Positions 32,655 to 45,955 are shown, counted from the stretch's first letter. The stretch is DNA of 64,000 nt from Rhizophlyctis rosea (GCA_027596075.1 JADGJC010000131.1:1-64000), one strand, 5' to 3'. Made by a program: numbers and translations. The notes: a model not told the origin generated them from the sequence alone.

Positions 32655-35600
32655 ATGTGGAGCGACGTGGGTCCGCGTCGCTTGTCCAACATCCCTCCAC
32701 CCATAAATACCTCCCAGTCTTCTCAGGATGACTCTCCAGCCATAATAGACGTCAATGCAGCCGACCCCAACGCGAATGCTCTATCACCAGTCACAGAAGC
32801 CTTGCGGACGCGAGGGAACCTGACTTTTGCTGAACCACAGCCGCAGCCGGCACCTTCAAACCAAGATGTGTACCAGGCGTCTACTGCGAGTGTTAGTGAC
32901 GGACGTGAAAGTGAAGAGTCCAGGAATGGTCACAGACAGAAACGGTCGTTCCGGCAACGATGTTGGATAAAAGGGCGCAAGTTCTGGAAGAGGCACTACA
33001 CCTATTATCGGTGAGCACTCATGAGTAGGAGGTTGTTACCGCCAAGTCAGCTAGCTGATGAGGCTTGATCCATTCGATTTTAGTGTACATTTAGCATGGT
33101 TCATCCTGGTGGCTTTCATTGGATCCATAATCGTCTATTTGACCACACCAGAACATACCCCTTATATTGACTCCCTGTATTGGGCGTCTACGGCAATGTT
33201 TGATACAGGTGAGGCCATCATGAATGCAGTGAATGTAGATCGGTAGCGGGGTGTTCATCTTTTCAATCCTCTACTAGGCCTGGCCCCTGCAAACATCCAA
33301 TCCCTCTCCCTCGCGGCCCAAATAACCCTCTTCATCCTCGCCATGGCCGGCTCCCCAGTTCTGATGTCCGTTGTACCAGTCTTCATCCGAGCACAGGCAT
33401 TCAAAAGCGTCCTCACAAAAGAGTTTGGCATAACGAGAGCTGGCAAAATCCGACGAAAGCGGGGATCTGTTCATGTGGTGGATGGAAACAACTCTGCAAC
33501 GGGGACGATGAATGGGTCCAACGCTTATGGGTATGGCTTGCAGAGGACATTGACAGAGGAGGTGGAGGATCCCACTGCTTGGGAGGAGTTTCATGTTGAT
33601 TCACCTAGTGGAGGGTTGGACTTATGGGATACCACTGTTGGGGATGAAGGACATGGCGGTGGGAAGACGTCACCAAAAAAAGTGGAATCTCCAATCTCAG
33701 TAGATCCGCCGCGGAAGATGGAGTCCCCAACGCAAATTGAGCCATCCGAGGATCCAAATATTAACTCCAACTCCGCTGCTGTCTCTCCTAGTGTGGTTGA
33801 CACTCACTACAAGAGGGTTCAAGAGGGTGGGGAGATCGACACAATGAGTAGGAAATCCAATGTTAGTACCCCATATGGCGTTGAACAAAGTGCAAGTCCT
33901 CTCCGGCAGAGACTGCATAACAAGAAAGAACGGATGAAACACCGTGTGCCCTCTCTGTTAGAGCCGGATAGGCATGTTCTGGAACAGGTGGGAGGCGTAG
34001 AGTATCGTGCGTTGTTATCATTACAGGTGAGGTGTACAATCTCTGTCAACCACCTGCGTCTTCCCGCGTCATTCCTCATATCACCCTCCTTACCAGTGGA
34101 TAATCCCCGCCTACTTCTTCGGCGTCCAAGCCCTCGGCGCAACCTGCTTCCGAATCTGGCTCGCAACCTCTCCAACCTACACCGCCGTCATTGAACCCAT
34201 CCTCTCCCCCTGGTGGTTTTCCGCTTGGAACGCCGTCTCGGGGTTCAACCAAGTCGGTATCACACTTCTTGATGCCGGTCCAGCCCCATTTGGTAACGCC
34301 ATAACGTACATGGTGCTGCTGGCTATTTTGATTTTGTTGGGCAATACGGCGTTCCCGCTGTGCCTGAGGGCGATTATATATTGTTTGAGGTGGTGGCATA
34401 CGTGGAGGGGGAATTTGAATGCTGCGAGGGTGTATAGGTATTTGTTGAGGTATCCTAGGCGGTGGTATGTTGAGAATGCTTCTCTTCCTTTGGCGAATTA
34501 CGTTGATGGAATTTTTACTTACACCTTTCGCCCCATAGCTTCACACACTTATTTGACCGCCGACAAACCCTCCTCCTCCTCGGGGCACTCATCTTCCTGA
34601 ACTTTTTACAATTCTTCTGCTCCCTAGCACTTGACTTTCACGATGCCGCCTTTGAGCCTGTCAACCGCTTCGTGCACCTTTTCCAATCAATCGCGACGAG
34701 GAATGGAGGCTTTCAAGTTGTGTCGTTTGCAAACTTGCATCCGGCTATGTTGTGGATTTACAGTAAGTTGATGTGTGAGACACATTTGTTATATGTGTTC
34801 TTTGCACTTCCATCTTGAGATTGACGAATCCACATATCACCCTCACAGTCATCATGATGTACCTCTCCTCAACCTACCCCGTCAACATCGCCATCCGCTC
34901 CACCGCCCAAACATCCTACAACCAACGTGACATCGCCACCGACCGTCAATCAAAAAAGAACTCCAAACACCCAAACAGCAGTCTTATCCAAATTCGGAGA
35001 TTGATGCTAAACGACATCGTATCAATCTTCGCGCTAATTTTCCTGATATTAGTATTTGAATCCGGACATATCATGAAGAACTGGCCAAATGACCAGACCA
35101 ATGGACGGGGGTATGATGAGACGCAGTTTAGTGTGTTTGCGATTTTGTTTGAGGTTGTGAGTGCTTATGGCAATGTTGGGTGAGTTTCGTGTATCTTGTT
35201 GGATGGTTTTCTCACGGGGTTTGGGAACTGATCAACAGACCCTGCTTTCAGGTACTCCCTCGGCTCCCCCCTCTTCTCCTACTCCCTCTCCGGCTCTTGG
35301 TCCGTCCCCTCCAAACTCGCCCTCATAGTCGCAATGTGTCTCGGCCGCCACCGCGGTCTCCCAGACGCCATAGACCAAACCGTTCGCCTCCCCACCTCTA
35401 AAGCTATAACCCGTACCCGTGTAATTGATAAAGATACCGGGAAGGAAGTACGAGCGGTCGGTGTGTTGCAGAAGGACGAGATGGAGGGGTTGAAGACTGT
35501 TACCATGGCCTTTGAGAATCCGAGTCCGGGGGGTGGTGGACCGGGTGTTAAGGGACGGGTTAGGGAGCTTGGGGAGGGGTTGAGGAGGTTTGGGACTGGG

Positions 35601-36065
35601 GAGGGATTGAGGGGGTTTGGGACTGGGGAGGGTGGAGGGGGACGGTTAGGGTTGAGGAGGTGGGGGACGGACGAGTTTGGGGGTGGTGAGGATAATGGGA
35701 TTCGGTTGCGGAGGTGGGGGACTGATATGGGGATTGTTGAGGGGGGACGGGAGAGGAAGGGTGTTTTGGGGATGGTGAAGGGTGGGGGGAGGAAGGGTAA
35801 GACGTTGGGTGTTGGGGATATTTCTGGGCCTATTGGTGGGGGGCCGATGGGTGGCGGGGAGCAAGGGGGTGGAAGTGGGGTTGGGAGTGTTTCGACGGAT
35901 CATGTGGAGATCAGGGTGGATGATTTGAGACCTCCGGGCAAGTCTTTGGATGAGGCCAGGAGCCATGATGTTTTGTTGGAGAAAGGGATGTCAGAGGAGG
36001 AATTGAGGGATGCACATATGGCGAATCGGAAGGGGAAGGCTGTTGCGCATCGGGATAGTATTTGA
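32655..36065 (+). CDS. TRK1: TRK-family potassium transporter
   Basis: Plasma-membrane high-affinity K+ uptake protein of the fungal TRK family. Seven exons (32655-33010, 33063-33208, 33278-34026, 34097-34464, 34539-34762, 34849-35179, 35252-36065) give 995 aa in frame. All four pore loops with their filter glycine are visible: STAMFDTGLAPAN, SAWNAVSGFNQVGIT, QSIATRNGGFQ and EVVSAYGNVGYSLG. Other family markers are LDFHDAAFEPVNRF with HLFQSIA, SSTYPVNIAIRST, and the terminal LGRHRGLPDAID. A long hydrophilic loop of roughly 200 residues separates the first and second repeats, as in yeast Trk1. The C-terminal tail after the last membrane segment is Gly/Arg-rich with a repeated unit (RRFGTGEG, RGFGTGEG, RRWGTDE, RRWGTDM). 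The first 120 residues are a polar cytosolic N terminus. Confidence 0.94.
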
Positions 36066-36445
36066 TGGTACGTTCCGTGGAAATGCCTTCAAAGGCTCGT
36101 GTAGTTGGTGATTGTACAGACATATCCTAGATATTTATTGTAGATTACTTTTTGAGATTCGGTAGAAGTTTATTGTAAATGTTGATACAAAGATTAGGTT
36201 GATAGTAGTTGGCGACTCATGAGCTTTTGTAGCTGTTCCGCATTTACATTATATCTCATGGTGTGTTTGATCCCCGATTCTGACCACGAGCTTTCTTTGA
36301 GATCTACCACATTGTTTACGTAAAAATAACAAATGGCAGATGATTTACATGGGAATTCCTGTGCTGATTCTCTCATCCTTCTGAGCGCTTTCTTCCCCCA
36401 TCGTCAACCTATTTTGCTCATCTTTTGGGAGCGCAAACAGAAGCT

Positions 36446-37704
36446 ATGAACCCTAAAACAGACTCGCACGCTCTGCCCACTGAGCTACTCATCGAGGTAT
36501 TCACCTACGCAAGTATTAGGACCCTGCTGCGCTGCGAACAAACCTGTCACACCTGGTGCAATATCATCCGCCGTGATGCGCTCAACGAACTTTGGAAGAA
36601 GAAACTCGTCCCAGCCTTCCCAGCCAACTGCTTGCCCGTTAGATATGGTTACGAAAATTGGAGGGATGTAGCTTGTTTGCATTTTGCATTGGGTAGGAGT
36701 GGGAAATTAGTTAGTAGTGAGGAAGAACCAGAGGCATCGGAGTTCATCCCCATGCCAAGATTATCTGATAGAGTAGTGCGAGATCTCGTGCATGTAGCCA
36801 CCCCGACACCTGACCTTGATCTTGTCTACCTCAAATGGATTGGTCACACCATACCGGCCTGCTTTCCAGACGGCCAAGCGGTGTTGTGGGACCGCACCGC
36901 AGAAGCAACTAAAGCGTCTACGATCCACACATGGCTTTACCCGACGACGACACGGAACCGCACTTCTACCCATACGTACCTAGTGACATCAACCATTCGT
37001 TCCGCTGCTTACATCCGGCCATCAAACATCTTCGTCACTTGCCATCCGTTTACAGCACAGCGGCACATTTGCTACGATGACACCTTGGTCCAACCGCTCC
37101 CACAGGAACACTTCACCATGGGTGCCGTCTGCGAAAACAACATCATGATCATTGACTCTGATAATCTTCCGAAGATATGGACATACACATCCCCTACCAC
37201 CCCCCCTCGATTGTGCTTTTCCAACTCCAATCAACGTGTGGATCAAAATACCTTGTCTTCAACGAAACTCTAGTGACATGATTTGACTGTTGGACTGACC
37301 GCATCACCTTCTACAGCCCGCATGATTCCACCATCATCGCCGAAAAAGACTTCCGGACCGATCCAGACATCGGACACAGATTTACACGATATTGCCCCAT
37401 CAGCGTAAAAAAGCTTATCATGACGCGCTTCTATCTGTATGTTATGTTTGAGTCATGGATGCAGGAGATAAGCCTCGGAGTCTACAGCTTGTTGGACTTG
37501 AGCATGGTGAAAGGCGCTATGGAGGGTTTGGATATGGTTGATCATTTTAGGGAGATTGTTGCAGGGAACGATGGGATCATATGGCCTCGATATTTGAACC
37601 ATCAAACCGCGGATTTCTGGACCGGGTGGGTTGATCCTTTCAAGAAGGCGTTGAACCGGCTGATGCCTGATCGCTGTGAGAATTTTCTATTACCCATTTC
37701 GTAG
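36446..37704 (+). pseudogene. F-box gene disrupted by a frameshift and an in-frame stop
   Basis: The ATG at 36446 opens a 275-codon frame with an N-terminal F-box (LPTELLIEVFTYASIRTLLR, then CEQTCHTWCNIIRRDALNELW), the Skp1-binding module of SCF ubiquitin ligases. Protein-like sequence then moves to the next frame near 37175 (SIVLFQLQSTCGSKYLVFNE), meets a TGA around 37279, and continues in that frame without another stop (FDCWTDRITFYSPHDSTIIA, ending CENFLLPIS at 37704). No GT-AG intron neatly repairs both breaks. The substrate-binding half is unrecognised; short beta-like repeats suggest a propeller. Either a recent pseudogene or two sequencing errors. TGA is a normal stop elsewhere in the window. 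Confidence 0.6.
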
Positions 37705-39081
37705 AGTTGATGTAATTTTTCTATTGGTGCACAATAAGACTGACACAATATCCCTTCTCTTATTGGATTGGTTACAAAGCTACAGTAGGGAAGCGGAGGA
37801 AGGCGCGATATGCACATTGAGTCGTGATACGCGAGTATGAGTCGATGAGGACGGGCGGCGGACGGGGCGGCCGGGTGTGTACAAGGTGTTCAGAAAGGAT
37901 GTGCGTTCAAGGGACCTGAGGAAAGCTGGATGGTGTGTGATCTGTTGACCGGGGTTTTTGGTTGAGAGAGGGTTCGGGGAGTTCGTTTTCAAAATGGAAT
38001 AGCTTTTGCCCATCCCACCAATTGCTTTTGTAAAGCTATGTAGGTAGATATTGAAATTCTGGGATGTCCATCAAGTCTAGATATTGTCCCTCTTTTGATG
38101 TGGGTACTACATAATGAAGCGGCTTCTCCAGTTGCTGCAGATGAAGCGAAACGTGTCGTGATCTGCACCATTGATTTTCCACTCTTCCACTTCGAAAAAT
38201 GCAGCCCGTTGCGCTAGGCTCTACTGACACACTTATTCGTCGACATGTGGTTGAGTTGATTCACGATAGAGATGCCGGCGGTTCCACTTTAATTGAATAA
38301 AGTTCCCGACCTTTGGCGATATATTGTGCCGGTGTCGATCTCTGCAGAGCTCCCCTCTCATCCCACTCAACCTCCTCGCGCGCATCCTTTTCGAAGGGCT
38401 GGCGCGTCAGTTGTTCATTTCACAGATACCGACGAAATGCCTTACCGTAACATTTGTCGTTCACCAACGTCAAACCTTTCTCAATTAATATCAACGATGT
38501 TTGGTTGAGCATTTTTGACAGTAAAGGTGAAAACATTGATGTACGGTCCGCGGCAGCCCAAACCTCCTTCGTTCACCATGTCATCATCTGCCAACGGTGT
38601 GCAATGGGGTATTAGGGACCCTGACGTTTTCTTTTATGCGATGTGACGTCCGACTCCCCATTGCCACAATGCCTGATATGGAGAGGTCGGAGACACAAGG
38701 CGACGCGCTTTTTGGCCCGAGCGGAGCATCGCTCGGACTCCTTCATCGAACCTTTTGTCCAACCATGAAAAGGCGGAGCTTTCGTTGTGTCACATCTGCT
38801 GCGCTTTTTGTCATCGGTATCCGGCCCAAAATTGAGTGAGCATAGCACGGAGTCACCGACTGCCCTCCCTACCCTTCACTCAGGCAGCTCAACGGTTGTC
38901 CAATGTTCATCAGCTCGGATACATGAGTTTTAGTGAACGTCCACCAAAACGAATCTCTTCTTCCTTCCTCCCTCACAGACTCTGAAAGCAGACCTTCTTG
39001 ATCGCTGCTTCTTCATCTGACCCATCACTTCCTTGGTCAAAGCACCACCAACGTTCTCCATTGTCCCACCATCCGTCCGTC
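37705..39081. other. Intergenic 1.4 kb with hairpin
   Basis: No gene is supported. A perfect 7-bp stem with a 6-nt loop (CCGAGCG / CGCTCGG) lies at 38717-38736. Its stem shares the string CTCGGAC with the hairpin at 11.37 kb. Confidence 0.45.
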
Positions 39082-39908
39082 ATGACCATGTCCACCTCAA
39101 CCCACATCTTCGCGCTCATAGTCCTTGCCAGCCTTCCCAATCTCGCTCGCACACAAACATCCTGCACCGGCACCAGCAACAACATCTCTTACAACTTCAC
39201 CGTCGTAAATTACCAAGTCGGTGCGGCCACCCTCACGAACAACAACTTCTTCAACCAACCCGTGCAGACCGTTCTCGCCAGCTCCACTTGCGAATGTGCC
39301 ACACAATGTGCAAGCCATTACCCTGCATGTGCTTACTTCGTTTTCCAAAGCCCGAGCAGCTGTCAGTTGGTTGGATTGATCAGTGATGGATATGTAAGTT
39401 CTTGGCGAGGCGGATTGCCTATCACATTGTCGGTACTGATATACTAACTCTCGGAACAATTCTCCAACCTCAGAACACAATTTTCAAAGACGCACCAACC
39501 AACGTCCTCGATGGCGACATCCCTCTCAACGATCTAGCATATTCAAACACCACCGCCTCCCAATCAGACTGTCTAGACGCCTGCAACAAGAACTCCACCT
39601 GTATCTACATCAACTACAAACAAAATACCACCGAATGCTGGCTTAAACAAGCTGTATCCCGCACCAATGGCGCCCAATCTGGTTTGTGGGCAGTCACACC
39701 CGCGAACAGCACGACAAATTCCACGAGCTCCGGGTCTGGTGGTGGCGGCAGCAATACGGGTGCGATTGCGGGCGGTGTTGTAGGGGGGATTGTGGTTTTG
39801 GCGCTCTTAATTGGTGGGGTGCTGCTATGGAGGAGGCGACGGGGAGGGTGGCAGAAACCTTCCAGGGATAGCAATGTGTTGGAAGTTCCGGAGGTTTATA
39901 GGGATTGA
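39082..39908 (+). CDS. Secreted-type single-pass membrane protein with PAN/apple-like cysteine modules
   Basis: Exons 39082-39393 and 39474-39908 give 248 aa; the intron carries a perfect TACTAAC branch site (about 39441). The N terminus is a signal peptide (HIFALIVLASLPNLARTQ). Two cysteine-rich modules follow, each with the PAN/apple pattern: CECATQCASHYPACAYFVFQ then CQLVG, and SDCLDACNKNSTCIYINY then CWLKQAV. Several NxT/NxS sites imply glycosylation. A Ser/Gly stalk, a transmembrane helix (GGVVGGIVVLALLIGGVLLW), a stop-transfer RRRRGG and a 25-residue cytoplasmic tail complete it. PAN domains bind protein or carbohydrate, so a surface adhesion or sensing role is plausible. The exact family is not recognised. 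Confidence 0.78.
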
Positions 39909-40606
39909 AATGGGTTGCTGTAGGGGACGGGAATCTAGCATTCGGTGTCCCGGTGGGTGAGCTATGTCGTATTATACGCTCCATAGAAAATCCTGTGCAG
40001 TATCATAGATCATGTGCATGCCACATGTTCTTGAAGATTTGAAGTCAGTTGACAAGGCGGCGGTTGCATCACGATTCCGGAACCTCCCTGAATGAGGCCT
40101 GAGGTGTCTTTGAAACAGAATGATGGGTCCTGTTATTTCGGAAGCAAAACTGCAACGCCGTGACATTGAATGGAACTCATGAGAGGCAAAAGCTGCAAAA
40201 TATGGTAACGAAAGCATTGTGAAGGTAAAAGTCTGATGAACGCTGCTGTTCAGCACGGTCCGGCAATCTCGAATACTCCGGCACTAATCTCTTTCAGTAA
40301 GATTTGGGCAGCGAACAAGATCAAGGAATGAGCCATGGGACGGAGTCATATCAGATCCATGCTTATGTGTGGGAAATTTCGTGGAACCGTCGGCGAGTTG
40401 TCACAAGAGATATGTAAACAAACATATCTATCTGTGATACGATCAATACACAATCGTGACACCGCCTTCCTTGATTGGAGCCAGCATTTTGGTTTCGCAA
40501 GTTTACCTCTCCAACTTTTCGTATTGTGCGGTTGTGGGACCCAAAAAATATGTAATCTCAGTCCGGATTTGCGAACCTTCGAAAATTGACAGGTCAATCT
40601 GAAATC
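39909..40606. other. Intergenic 0.7 kb
   Basis: This stretch is between two co-directional surface-protein genes. No exon or element is supported. Confidence 0.4.
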
Positions 40607-41484
40607 ATGTCAGTCCTCCTCCGCGCCTTAGTCTTCGTGGCCCTGCTGCTCGTGCAAGTACGGGCAGCAGACCCAAAGTTCATCGAATTCACCTACCCAA
40701 CCACAGATACCGTCATCCAGCCGGGTCAGACCGTTACGTTGCAATGGAAAACCATCGTGGTGCGTGACACATTCGTGCCTAGCGACAATTTCACAAAGCC
40801 TCGCTAAATTTTTCCACATACAGGACAACCCCGACATCTCCGCAATGCACTACATCCTCATAACCCTCGCCTCATCCAAATCCGGCATCATAACCTCCAC
40901 ACCCCCCGTAATCGACGACGTCCGCATCGGGCCTGGGGATACCCACTTCCTAGCAAAGGATGTCCCGTTCCCCGGCACCACCTCTGCAACTGTGACGTTC
41001 CCGAATGCCACCTACCTGTATAGAGGAGATAATTACAACTCTACTCAATTTGCGCTGCAAGTGTTTGCCAGTCCTAATCCGGGCACGGCGATTGTGACGA
41101 ATTTGGGGAGTTGGTTCACGATTCCGTATGTTAGTCCGTTCCCGGTGGTGCCAGTGCCTGTGACTACCACATTTGCAAATATCACAACGAGCGCAGCTGC
41201 GACAACGGCTGTCACCTCTTTGACGCCTGTCATTCCGTTCAGTGTTCCTACAACACTGCCCACTACTACTGGTAAGTGACGATAATCTGTACAACCCTTT
41301 CCTGCTTTGAGTTTCTGAACACGACACAATGCTTAACCTCTCTTGAAATGTAGCCGCACCCTCGCCCGCAATCGTGGCCAGCGGAAGTAGCGGTGCTGGG
41401 TTGGACGTGCCAATATTTGGAGTCGGCAAAGTCTTGGGCGTTACTGGGTTGGGAATGTTGGCTATGCATGCCTTGGCCTTTTGA
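40607..41484 (+). CDS. GPI-anchored Kre9/Knh1-type surface protein
   Basis: Exons 40607-40759, 40824-41271 and 41354-41484 give 243 aa. A signal peptide (LLRALVFVALLLVQVRA) precedes an Ig-like domain whose first strand reads FIEFTYPTTDTVIQPGQTVT, then LQWKT, the pattern of the Ser-Thr-rich GPI-anchored Kre9/Knh1 N-terminal domain. A Thr/Ser-rich stalk follows (TTSAAATTAVTSL). The C terminus has a small-residue GPI site (SGSSGAG) and hydrophobic tail (VLGVTGLGMLAMHALAF). Fungal relatives sit in the cell wall and influence beta-1,6-glucan. It lies 0.7 kb downstream of the PAN-type surface protein on the same strand. The three-exon model keeps frame throughout. Confidence 0.8.
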
Positions 41485-44400
41485 GATGTTGTGCTTTGAT
41501 GGATAAAGTTCTTTCGTGACAAGCAATAGAAGTGAAAAGGAAGCAACGCTAAAACATACACTTCCGCATATAATCATAAAGCGAATACAAAGAGATCAAA
41601 CGTGGATGCCTTTTTTTGGCTTATGCCTAAAGACGATTGTCGTCATCATTCAAAGTATACATCATCGAGTACGATGAAAAAGGAAGCCAGAAAGTCAGCA
41701 ATAGACATCGTCCCATAGAGTGCCTCTTTGACAGTTAAAGGCAATTGCATTGGAAGCTGTTGCTCACCTATTCAAATGGGCATACGAACAGACAGTCGGT
41801 TTCGAGGAGACCCCAGCCAATGTTGGTCATTTCCCCAGTCACTCTGGTCTCATTAGTGAGAGTTCACAAATTGCGGCAGTCAATTATTGAACTCCATGGT
41901 AGCCGCAACAATCAAAGCTGACTCTAGGACTTTCGCATGTGTGATCCTGACGCGAGGTCCGTGGCAAGCACTTTTCAAATGCCTTGTGTTTCTTCTTTGT
42001 TTCCTTTTCACCCTTTGCTCTTCCCTTGCTTAGCTGAGACATCGGAAGCACTGACCACATTCATATTGCCAGACTTAAAGAGCAGTGAGGTTATTGTCAG
42101 TAGCAGAACTAGTATGGGCTACAGGGTTGTTGCATTGGAACCTTATTGCCAATTTGCTTGTCTCGGTATTCTTATTTGGGGGCATTCTAAGGTCCATTTT
42201 GCAACGTGAACTTGGTTGCCTAGTCTTGAAAGAATCAACCACCAGAGTCACTGGTCTTTTGCATGCAAGTCCATGCATCCGGCGTACAGCTGCATGTCTT
42301 CCAATGTTGATTGGTCATTTCATGAAAATCCAAACATCTGAATCGCAAAAAAGGAACTGTGAGGTGGCACTGGGGGATGTCTGGAAACGGTTGCGTATAC
42401 TAACAAGCATTGGGACTGAAGGTGATTTCTGCCTTATTCTGGTCTTATGATTTATACCATATAGAGGAACAGCCAGACAGGGCACGACAAAGCAGTGGAT
42501 CCAGCGGAGTCTCACTCGTTCGACTGGCCCGAGCGCATTGGCAGGCAGCGCTTGTGTATCGTTACTTGGTTCTTAAGTTCCACTTCCTGATCTGCCGGCG
42601 TCAAATTGACCGTTTCCGGCAAAGGGCCAAAACAGGAGTCAAGAAGGAGCGATGAGTTCACTACGCCCCAATGGAGTTGCACCCTGTTAGGCTGCGGCGG
42701 GTGAAGATGAATGGTTGCTGAATCGAGCCTGCTTGATATGACACCCGCATCTTCTCGCTTACTCACGAACTTGGACGAACATGAATGGATCTCAAAACGG
42801 GTGTTCATCCATCAAGAGCGTCGCAACCTTTGCGCTGCCAACTAGATTGCCGATACCTTTTGTGGCGAAGTCTGTCTTGGAGATGTCTGTTAAGTGTATG
42901 GTCTCAATGTGAAGGAACGTTCCTGATGAACATAGGAATCCGACATTGAGTGCGAATCCAATGGTGCAATCAAGAACAAAGAGGCGCCCCTATGCTAAGG
43001 TCAATAATCTCAGGATGTGCTTGAGTTATGATAATGGATCTTCATGTTGCTAATGAGGTGGCACGATCATTCCACAGAGATGCATAGGTTGGTTAGGGAT
43101 CAGCGATCCTTTTTTCTCTTCCAAACTGTATTTTGCAAGAAATGTACCAACAAGCCAAGGACCCCTTGTTCAATCACCCGGTGGTACCTCATCAAACGAT
43201 TGAATCCGCCGCGGGACACTGTGCGCGCATCATCGAACGCGCTGCCGCACACAATATAGCTCAAGCATGAATGACCAAAGCACTGCTTCTGAAGCGTCCG
43301 GTAGAGAAGATATGGAGGCCACTCATCAGGTCTTTAGGCCATTAAAAACACAACGTTTAGCCTTAAAAATACATTCCATGACCCTGTCTCAAAAAAACGT
43401 GGGCCGCAATTCACTGTTGATAGTATTGACATTTCATTTTGTTGATAATAAGATTTCGAGCTTTGACAAAAAAAGTCTGAAAGTCCAGCGCATATTTGGT
43501 ACATACAACATGCTGCAGAAGATTACGAGATGTGCGCAGCAAGTGTTCTGGTGGTGGGTTGATGCCACGAACCGGCACATGAGAGTTTCTGGTGGCCACC
43601 CATTCTTTTTCTTCTCTGTGTGGTCCAGACAATGGTTCGGAATGTGTTGTGGATTCTTCATGACGCTCGCAACATAATTGAAGCCTTTGCTTGATTCAAG
43701 GTGCTAAGTGGCTTAAGACATCATCGTCATGCTGCTCTGCGCTCTGGGGAAACGAAATGACGGTAGAGCCTCAGTGATTTCCTTCTGGAGAGTGTCAACG
43801 GGTTTCCAATCTTTTTTGTCATGCTGTTGACCATTGCTACGAGCGCATGCTTACCGTGAGTTACTGTTCATGTCACGAACAGATCAGGTCGCATATGGAA
43901 CTGATCAAACAATTGCAGCAAAGACAAAAGAGTTGCAGAAGATATGGATCCCGATGGCATACTTAGCGTGGTTCATTGAGCATGCTACAATTCCCTGCCA
44001 AACATTTGTTGAGATGTGGCTTCTCGACTCCTTTGAGAGTTAAAACAGACGGTCTGCAAACGATGACATTGTTCAGTTGTAAGAGTGCAAACACTGCTGC
44101 GCGAAAGAAAAGGTTAGTACGGCTACCAAAGGCGCAACAAGGACTCACGATCCGACGTTTTGCGATGCGAGAATCTCCTGCCTCAAACAATTAATAGCCA
44201 GTGCTGTATCGCTTCATCATTTTTACTCTTGTGATTTGAGTCTGAGAAAGTGCTCTTCGGGAGGGAATCTGGATCGGGGTCAAGCGGATGGGCACGGCTT
44301 TTGGATGCCCAACGTAGATGTCAACACAAGTGAAACCAAAGTTCCACCCTTCAATACTTTCCAATCGTGAGCTGTCGATGGAGAAAACAAGTAGAGCCCA

Positions 44401-45955
44401 AGGAACTGAAAGAAATGAAGGTAAGTCGCGATCGTTGGTCAACTTCCCTTTCCACATGGACAACGTCGATATATGTGGAAGATTGGTGAGCGGGTACCGT
44501 TGTCCTCAAAGCTCCTCAACAGCCACTCGCTGGCTATTTACATATGGATGGACCCTCGGGTTGTCTGGGTCATCGTGAAATGCCGGTCGGGGACGATGCC
44601 ATTTTTAGCCTTTGAGCTTTAATAGGTGATTCTTCAATCACTTTGCAGATGAATTCATTGGCTCGATCTGTCAAGAACGGAAGGATGCGATGGACTGCAT
44701 GTGGTGAACAACTCGTTGCCTTCAAGATGCATGTCGCCCATCTCGGAATAATGCCGAATTGGGCTTGACGGCTGATTTGGCATATGCCTGGGAGAACAGA
44801 TCATAAGTTTTTCTATCGCAGAAAAAGATGTTGATGGAGACTTTGGATCCAAATGTAGGGCCAGCTGCACTGTCCACTTTGCCCTGTCCTCTGCACTTTT
44901 GCCTACTTTACTTACTTTGCATTGTCCAGTATGATCAACTATGATCGACGAGAGCTTCATTTAAGTTGGCGGGCAAAAAGGCAGGCAAGCACTACCAAAA
45001 GTGTAAGACTGCAATGTTGTCATATTCGGAGGTTGCATGAGTGGGAATTGATTATCATGAGCCGGTACATCCTCAATCATCCCATTGCTTACTAAGGTGA
45101 TGCCCTACGGTACCCTTTCAGAGTGCAGATCTTTGTTTCTTGTTCAGTCGGCTTCCACTGCCCATTCTCATGCGGTAGGATTCGAGGTTCGGTTCCTTGG
45201 TCATGGTGGCCGGACTCGGATCCTGCGCCTAGAGAGTGTCTACGGTCAATGAGACATTGGGGTTTGATAAAAAGGAATCCTAAGGCGCCGCGTTGAACAA
45301 AGCCTCGTGAGCAAAACACATGATGATGGCCAAATACGGGGTTGCAGGCAGTTCATCATCATCGGTCATTTTGTTCGATTGTTTTGATCGCATGTTGTGA
45401 TTCATTAGTATACCACGCTTGAGTGTGCTGTCAACTACAATCCACTCAACCCCTCCTTCTTATATGCACGCGCCTCCGAAGCTTTGATATGTAATTTTCA
45501 TTCACGCGGCGGCGGTGGAGTGTCTCCGTATGATTGCAGATGTGTGTGGTGTGCGCTGTTATATGAATTCCAGTCACGCGACGTGCCTGCTGCTTACCCT
45601 CAACCCTTCCCACCAGCGAAGACCGCAGATACGGAACGTTCGTGGTGAAGAAGAGGGGATCGCCAGAGCAGCAGCAGAGCGAAAGCAAGAAGGACCCTTC
45701 ACTTGCTCTCTTTTGTGTTCTGTGCTTACACCAATTTAGTTGTATCCATCCGTTCGGACGCGTTTCTTGCTGTGACGACTGCGCGCAAACTTTTCACACT
45801 CAAACACCCCCAAAACGGGTGATCCTTTCTTCTTTGCTACTCTACGCGTCACTCTCACTCTGTGACAGCCCTTTCCCACGCTCCCATCAACTTTCCCACA
45901 CTACAATCTCATCTGGCATTCATCCTCAGCCCATTCCAGACGTACTGATCACAAC
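41485..45955. other. Gene-poor 4.5 kb, nothing recognised
   Basis: Only short unrelated open frames occur on either strand. None has family motifs, plausible splice joins or codon character like the neighbouring genes. A second ggaacgttcc palindrome lies near 42913. No transposon ends, reverse-transcriptase or transposase motifs were seen. Possibly long regulatory sequence, decayed mobile DNA or non-coding transcripts. Confidence 0.45.

Noticed and set aside
37270..37290. In-frame TGA in the F-box gene read as Trp or selenocysteine
   Set aside because: Several intact genes here (MBP1-like, PrimPol, DNAI1, zinc knuckle, NCBP2) end in TGA, so it is a normal stop. There is also an independent frameshift upstream, which recoding would not fix, and no stem-loop was recognised.
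45100..45330. Possible tRNA around gattcgaggttcgg
   Set aside because: The box-B-like word is not matched by an A box, acceptor stem or anticodon arm at the right spacing.
41485..45955. Decayed transposon
   Set aside because: No terminal inverted repeats, LTRs, or transposase/reverse-transcriptase motifs were visible. It is left as unexplained DNA.
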